Part shown: one piece after another, positions 60,572 to 63,134 of the stretch
Layout: the number at the start of each line of letters is the position of its first letter
How positions within the stretch are numbered: position 1 is the stretch's first letter
DNA from: RGIG995 sp045542115
Lineage (GTDB): Bacteria; Bacillota; Clostridia; Oscillospirales; UBA644
NCBI GenBank assembly: GCA_045542115.1
Contig: JAZQKK010000016.1
Coordinates: forward strand, 1-63,134
DNA length: 63,134 nucleotides
Reading direction: 5' to 3'
The notes under the pieces: model-generated
Database searches by the model: none
What the model was told of the DNA's origin: nothing
What the model saw: only the letters and a program-made list of their open reading frames with translations
Program-made: the position numbers and the translations under genes

Positions 60572-61219
60572 ATGAAAGAAACGATTATTCAACAGGTATT
60601 GGATAAAAAAATCATTGCCATCGTCCGGGGCGTGTACGGAGAAGATTGTCTGCGGTTGGCTCAGGCACTGTACGACGGCGGCATCGAGTTGCTGGAAGTG
60701 ACCTTCGACCAACGGGATAAAACCCAATGGAAAAAGACCGAAGAGAGCATTGCTCTTTTGAATCAGCGGCTATCCGATAAAATGCTCTTCGGAGCCGGTA
60801 CCGTCACGGAACGGGAACTGGTCCTTCGTGCCAAAAAGGCCGGGGCAAAATTTATCGTTTCCCCCGACGTAAACCCCGAAGTCATTCAATTGGCAACCGA
60901 TCTGGGGCTTGTAACGATGCCGGGAGCTCTGACCCCCACCGAGACGCTGACGGCCCACAAGGCAGGCGCGGATTTCGTAAAACTGTTCCCGGCGGGAACG
61001 ATGGGGAACTCCTATCTGAAAGCGATCCGAGGCCCGGTCAATCACGTAAAGATTCTTGCCGTAGGCGGAATCGACGAGACCAACGCCGCGGAATTTCTCC
61101 AAGCCGGAGCCGTCGGTGTCGGCGTCGGCGGAAACTTAGTGAACAAAGAGTGGATCGCCCGGGGAGAATTTGACAAAATCACCGCCCACGCAAAAAAATT
61201 GGTCCAATCCATCGGATAA
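60572..61219 (+). CDS. dgoA: KDPGal / 4-hydroxy-2-oxoglutarate aldolase
   Basis: A 215-aa class I aldolase of the KDPG family. FGAGTVTERELV, KFIVSPDVNPEVI, the Schiff-base Lys in ADFVKLFPAGTMG and LAVGGIDETNAAEFL match. Predicted to split 2-keto-3-deoxy-6-phosphogalactonate to pyruvate and glyceraldehyde-3-phosphate. It starts 3 bp after the dgoD stop. It is a clear paralog of the aldolase at 18710 with a longer N terminus. Confidence 0.9.
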   Translation: MKETIIQQVLDKKIIAIVRGVYGEDCLRLAQALYDGGIELLEVTFDQRDKTQWKKTEESIALLNQRLSDKMLFGAGTVTERELVLRAKKAGAKFIVSPDVNPEVIQLATDLGLVTMPGALTPTETLTAHKAGADFVKLFPAGTMGNSYLKAIRGPVNHVKILAVGGIDETNAAEFLQAGAVGVGVGGNLVNKEWIARGEFDKITAHAKKLVQSIG

Positions 61220-61233
61220 AAAGGAGAAACGAT

Positions 61234-62256
61234 ATGGCAAGAATTATCACCTTCGGAGAAATTATGCTCCGTCTCAATCCGGAAGGATACGAGCGGTTCG
61301 TTCAGGCAGAAGAATTTGAAGCAAGTTACGCAGGGGGCGAGGCCAACGTGGCGGTCTCCCTTGCCAACTACGGGATGGACGCCGCGTTCGTTTCCAAAGT
61401 ACCGGCCCACGAAATCGGGCAGAGTGCCATAAATTCTCTGCGGCAGTATGGGGTCGATACCGGAAAAATCCTTCGGGGAGGACCTCGATTGGGAATCTAT
61501 TTCGTAGAAAAAGGAGCCTCGCAGCGTCCTTCCAAGGTCATCTACGACCGGGCGGGCTCTTCCATTGCCCTGTCTAAAAAAGAGGAATACGACTGGGATG
61601 ATATTTTTCAGGGCGCAGATTGGTTTCATTGGACGGGAATCACCCCGGCGCTGGGGGGCGAATTGCCCGGAATCTGTCTGGAAGCCTGCCGGGCGGCAAA
61701 GCAACGGGGAATCCGGATATCTTGTGACTTAAACTATCGAAATAAACTATGGAGTAAAGAAGAAGCCGGCCGGGTAATGGCTACGCTGATGCCCTACGTA
61801 GACGTGTGCATCGCCAACGAAGAAGATGCCGCCGACGTTTTCGGAATCCGGGCAGAAGGCACGGAAATCGAAGCGGGACAACTGAACCATCAAGGGTACG
61901 TCTCCGTGGCACAACAACTGACCGAGCGGTTTGGCTTCTCTCACGTGGCCATCACCCTGAGAAGCTCCCTTTCCGCCAGCGTCAACCGTTGGGCGGGGAT
62001 GCTGTATCACCAAGGCAACGCCTTCTTCTCCCCCGAATACACCATTCAAATCGTGGACCGCGTGGGGGGCGGGGACAGTTTTGGAGGCGGTCTGATCTAT
62101 TCCCTGCTTTCGGGGAAAGACGACCAAAGCGCCATTGATTTTGCCGTCGCCGCCTCTTGTTTAAAGCACACGGTAGAACACGATTTCAACCTGGTCTCCC
62201 CCGCCGAGGTGGAAAATCTGGCCAAAGGCAACGCCACCGGCCGGATTCAGCGCTAA
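61234..62256 (+). CDS. 2-keto-3-deoxygluconate/galactonate kinase (PfkB family)
   Basis: A 340-aa sugar kinase, same length as the kdgK at 17686 and similar throughout: ITFGEIMLRLNPEGYERF, GGEANVAVSLANYGMDAAFVSKVP, and IVDRVGGGDSFGGGLIYSLLSGKDD. Predicted to phosphorylate the KDGal made by the dehydratase, before the aldolase step. Has an AAGGAG site. Last gene of the operon. Ends with the same GRIQR-type tail seen as GRVQR in the other copy, an indication of recent duplication. Confidence 0.9.
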   Translation: MARIITFGEIMLRLNPEGYERFVQAEEFEASYAGGEANVAVSLANYGMDAAFVSKVPAHEIGQSAINSLRQYGVDTGKILRGGPRLGIYFVEKGASQRPSKVIYDRAGSSIALSKKEEYDWDDIFQGADWFHWTGITPALGGELPGICLEACRAAKQRGIRISCDLNYRNKLWSKEEAGRVMATLMPYVDVCIANEEDAADVFGIRAEGTEIEAGQLNHQGYVSVAQQLTERFGFSHVAITLRSSLSASVNRWAGMLYHQGNAFFSPEYTIQIVDRVGGGDSFGGGLIYSLLSGKDDQSAIDFAVAASCLKHTVEHDFNLVSPAEVENLAKGNATGRIQR

Positions 62257-62263
62257 AAAATGA

Positions 62264-62293
62264 AAAAGCAACCTACGGGAGTAGGTTGCTTTT
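62264..62293 (+). terminator. Terminator of the galactonate operon
   Basis: Stem AAAAGCAACCTAC / GTAGGTTGCTTTT with T run. Confidence 0.92.
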
Positions 62294-62364
62294 CTTTGTC
62301 TATGGGCTACAAAAAAGATATTTTTGCCGTTTTTGCGCATGAATTCGAACTCTTACAATTTTTA

Positions 62365-62533
62365 GTGAAGTATCGGCTAACACCGATGTGAAGTTATACC
62401 TTAGGCATAATGAAGTTTTGTGCTATCGCACAAAGTGAAGTTAAGTGCGCCACTCACTTCCGCAGAAACTTCACTGTCCGCAGGACAACTTCACTTGCGG
62501 AGCAAACTTCACGCGCCGAAAGGCGCACTTAGT
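62365..62533. repeat. Branched GTGAAGT/ACTTCAC hairpin array
   Basis: Four copies of (G/A)TGAAGT (62365, 62388, 62410, 62435) are followed by three copies of ACTTCAC (62468, 62488, 62506) and a degenerate ACTTAGT (62527). Each gap holds its own short hairpin: ATCGG/CCGAT, TATACC/GGCATA, TTTGTGC/GCACAAA, AAGTG/CACTT, TGTCC/GGACA, TTGC/GCAA, GCGCC/GGCGC. The two half-arrays are inverted, so the whole can form a stem with side hairpins. No gene is seen in 62294-62534. Confidence 0.8.
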
Positions 62534-62534
62534 T

Positions 62535-62570
62535 GAAAACGACAGATTCCTGTCGGAATCTGTCGTTTTC
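62535..62570 (-). terminator. Hairpin abutting tRNA-Ser CCA end
   Basis: Perfect 16-bp stem GAAAACGACAGATTCC / GGAATCTGTCGTTTTC; its 3' flank touches the encoded CCA. Ends in a T-containing arm; likely tRNA terminator. Confidence 0.8.
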
Positions 62571-62659
62571 TGGCGGAGGCAGAGGGATTCGAACCCCCGT
62601 GCCGGTTAGGGCAAACGGTTTTCAAGACCGCCTCGTTATGACCACTTCGATATGCCTCC
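62571..62659 (-). tRNA. tRNA-Ser (anticodon TGA)
   Basis: An 89-nt tRNA with encoded CCA and a long variable arm. Acceptor GGAGGC pairs with GCCTCC; the anticodon loop CTTGAAA gives TGA (Ser, UCA codons); the T arm contains GGTTCGAATCC. It is the first and only intact copy at the edge of a 187-bp tandem array that repeats its 5' half. Confidence 0.95.
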
Positions 62660-63134
62660 ATAATATTAAGTTAAAACAGGTACGTTCCCGTACAGAGAAA
62701 ACACCGCCTCGTTATGTCCTCTTGCGGTACCCGAAAAAATCTGCACGTCAACAGACGTTTGCTTTTTTCGACCGCTGCGCCACGCAATCCTCGCTGTTTC
62801 CGCCCCCGGCGGCGCTTCGGATTCCGTGCCACTTCGATATGCCTCCATAATATTAAATTAAAACAGGTATAACACCATACAGAGAAAACACCGCCTCGTT
62901 ATGTCCTCTTGCGGTGCCCGAAAAAATCTGCACGTCAACAGACGTTTGCTTTTTTCGACCGCTGCGCCACGCAATCCTCGTTGTTTCCGCCACCGGCGGC
63001 ACTTCGGATTCCGTGCCACTTCGATATGCCTCCATAATATTAAGTTAAAACAGGTACGTTCCCGTACAGAGAAAACACCGCCTCGTTATGTCCTCTTGCG
63101 GTACCCGAAAAAATCTGCACGTCAACAGACGTTT
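62660..63134 (-). repeat. 187-bp tandem array containing split tRNA-Ser 5' halves
   Basis: Unit starts at 62660, 62847 and 63034, each 187 bp apart; the third is cut by the window end. On the minus strand each unit contains GGAGGCATATCGAAGTGG, the tRNA-Ser 5' end, then an insert of about 110 nt, then CATAACGAGGCGGT, the continuation of the tRNA into its anticodon arm, and a ~44-nt spacer. No 3' half of the tRNA occurs in a unit. The copies differ at a few positions (for example GGTACGTTCCCGTACAG against GGTATAACACCATACAG), so the array is not an assembly echo. Two 60-codon ORFs in the array are repeats of each other and rejected. Confidence 0.9.

Noticed and set aside
62666..63035. Two 60-codon minus-strand ORFs in the tandem array
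   Set aside because: They are copies of the same repeat segment and overlap tRNA-derived sequence; no binding site.
62660..63134. CRISPR-like array
   Set aside because: The full 187-bp unit is repeated with no variable spacers, and no cas genes are present.

Overview
The window looks like a chromosome segment of an anaerobic, gut-type Bacillota (class Clostridia). The support is mixed. It has anaerobic ribonucleotide reductase (nrdD/nrdG) with NrdR boxes, a T-box leader, a PPi-type phosphofructokinase, a D-lactate dehydrogenase behind a Rex-like palindrome, a flavo-diiron/rubredoxin/ferritin cluster, near-consensus TTGACA-N17-TATAAT promoters, AGGAGG-type ribosome binding sites and strong hairpin terminators. 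GC is roughly 50% across most genes and visibly lower in one short island (about 50.6-53.65 kb). I cannot name a genus.

Layout. 1-0.2 kb: a strong promoter and leader resembling an rRNA-operon leader, reading out of the left edge. 0.5-5.3 kb: two coupled Gfo/Idh/MocA oxidoreductases, a divergent AraC regulator and a radical SAM/B12-binding protein. 5.4-12.5 kb: Ig-like lipoprotein, argS, a solute-binding lipoprotein, an ACT-domain protein, a DUF711 protein and a LURP-one-like protein. 12.6-15.2 kb: feoA-feoB plus a 51-aa FeoB-associated Cys-rich membrane protein, with paired GTTAG-N6-CTAAC palindromes. 15.4-28.8 kb: sugar-acid catabolism: rhamnosidase; uxaC-uxuA-uxuB-eda-kdgK; AraC regulator; GPH transporter; GH2 hydrolase; an SDR. 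28.9-31.9 kb: a T-box-controlled ABC importer. 33-38.4 kb: an MreB-family gene, an oxidoreductase/DegT aminotransferase pair and D-LDH. 38.5-41 kb: oxygen/iron defence. 41-50.4 kb: a glycosidase, nrdG/nrdD, a candidate 6S-like RNA, an exonuclease and ABC exporter, and mgtE behind an M-box-like leader. 50.5-53.65 kb: tRNA-Val followed by an AT-rich restriction-modification cassette. 53.8-57 kb: PPi-type PFK and two paralogous phosphoesterases. 57-62.3 kb: an IclR-linked galactonate operon. 62.3 kb to the end: a branched repeat element, tRNA-Ser and a 187-bp tandem array made from a split tRNA-Ser 5' half.

How it works together. Two Entner-Doudoroff-like modules feed 2-keto-3-deoxy sugar acids to aldolases, with paralogous KDG kinases and aldolases: a glucuronide branch (transporter, GH2, uxaC/uxuA/uxuB) and a galactonate branch (dgoD). 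Carbon would exit through PPi-type PFK glycolysis to D-lactate under redox control.

The most unusual signals are: (1) the tetranucleotide CATG is almost absent (three copies found by eye in 63 kb, two of them inside the island); (2) the island encodes an EVE-like/PD-(D/E)XK fusion, a D12-class adenine methyltransferase and an HNH endonuclease with an NlaIII-like layout, so CATG is a testable target; (3) the split-tRNA tandem array; (4) the GTGAAGT/ACTTCAC branched hairpin element. All statements come from reading the sequence; no search or folding program was run.
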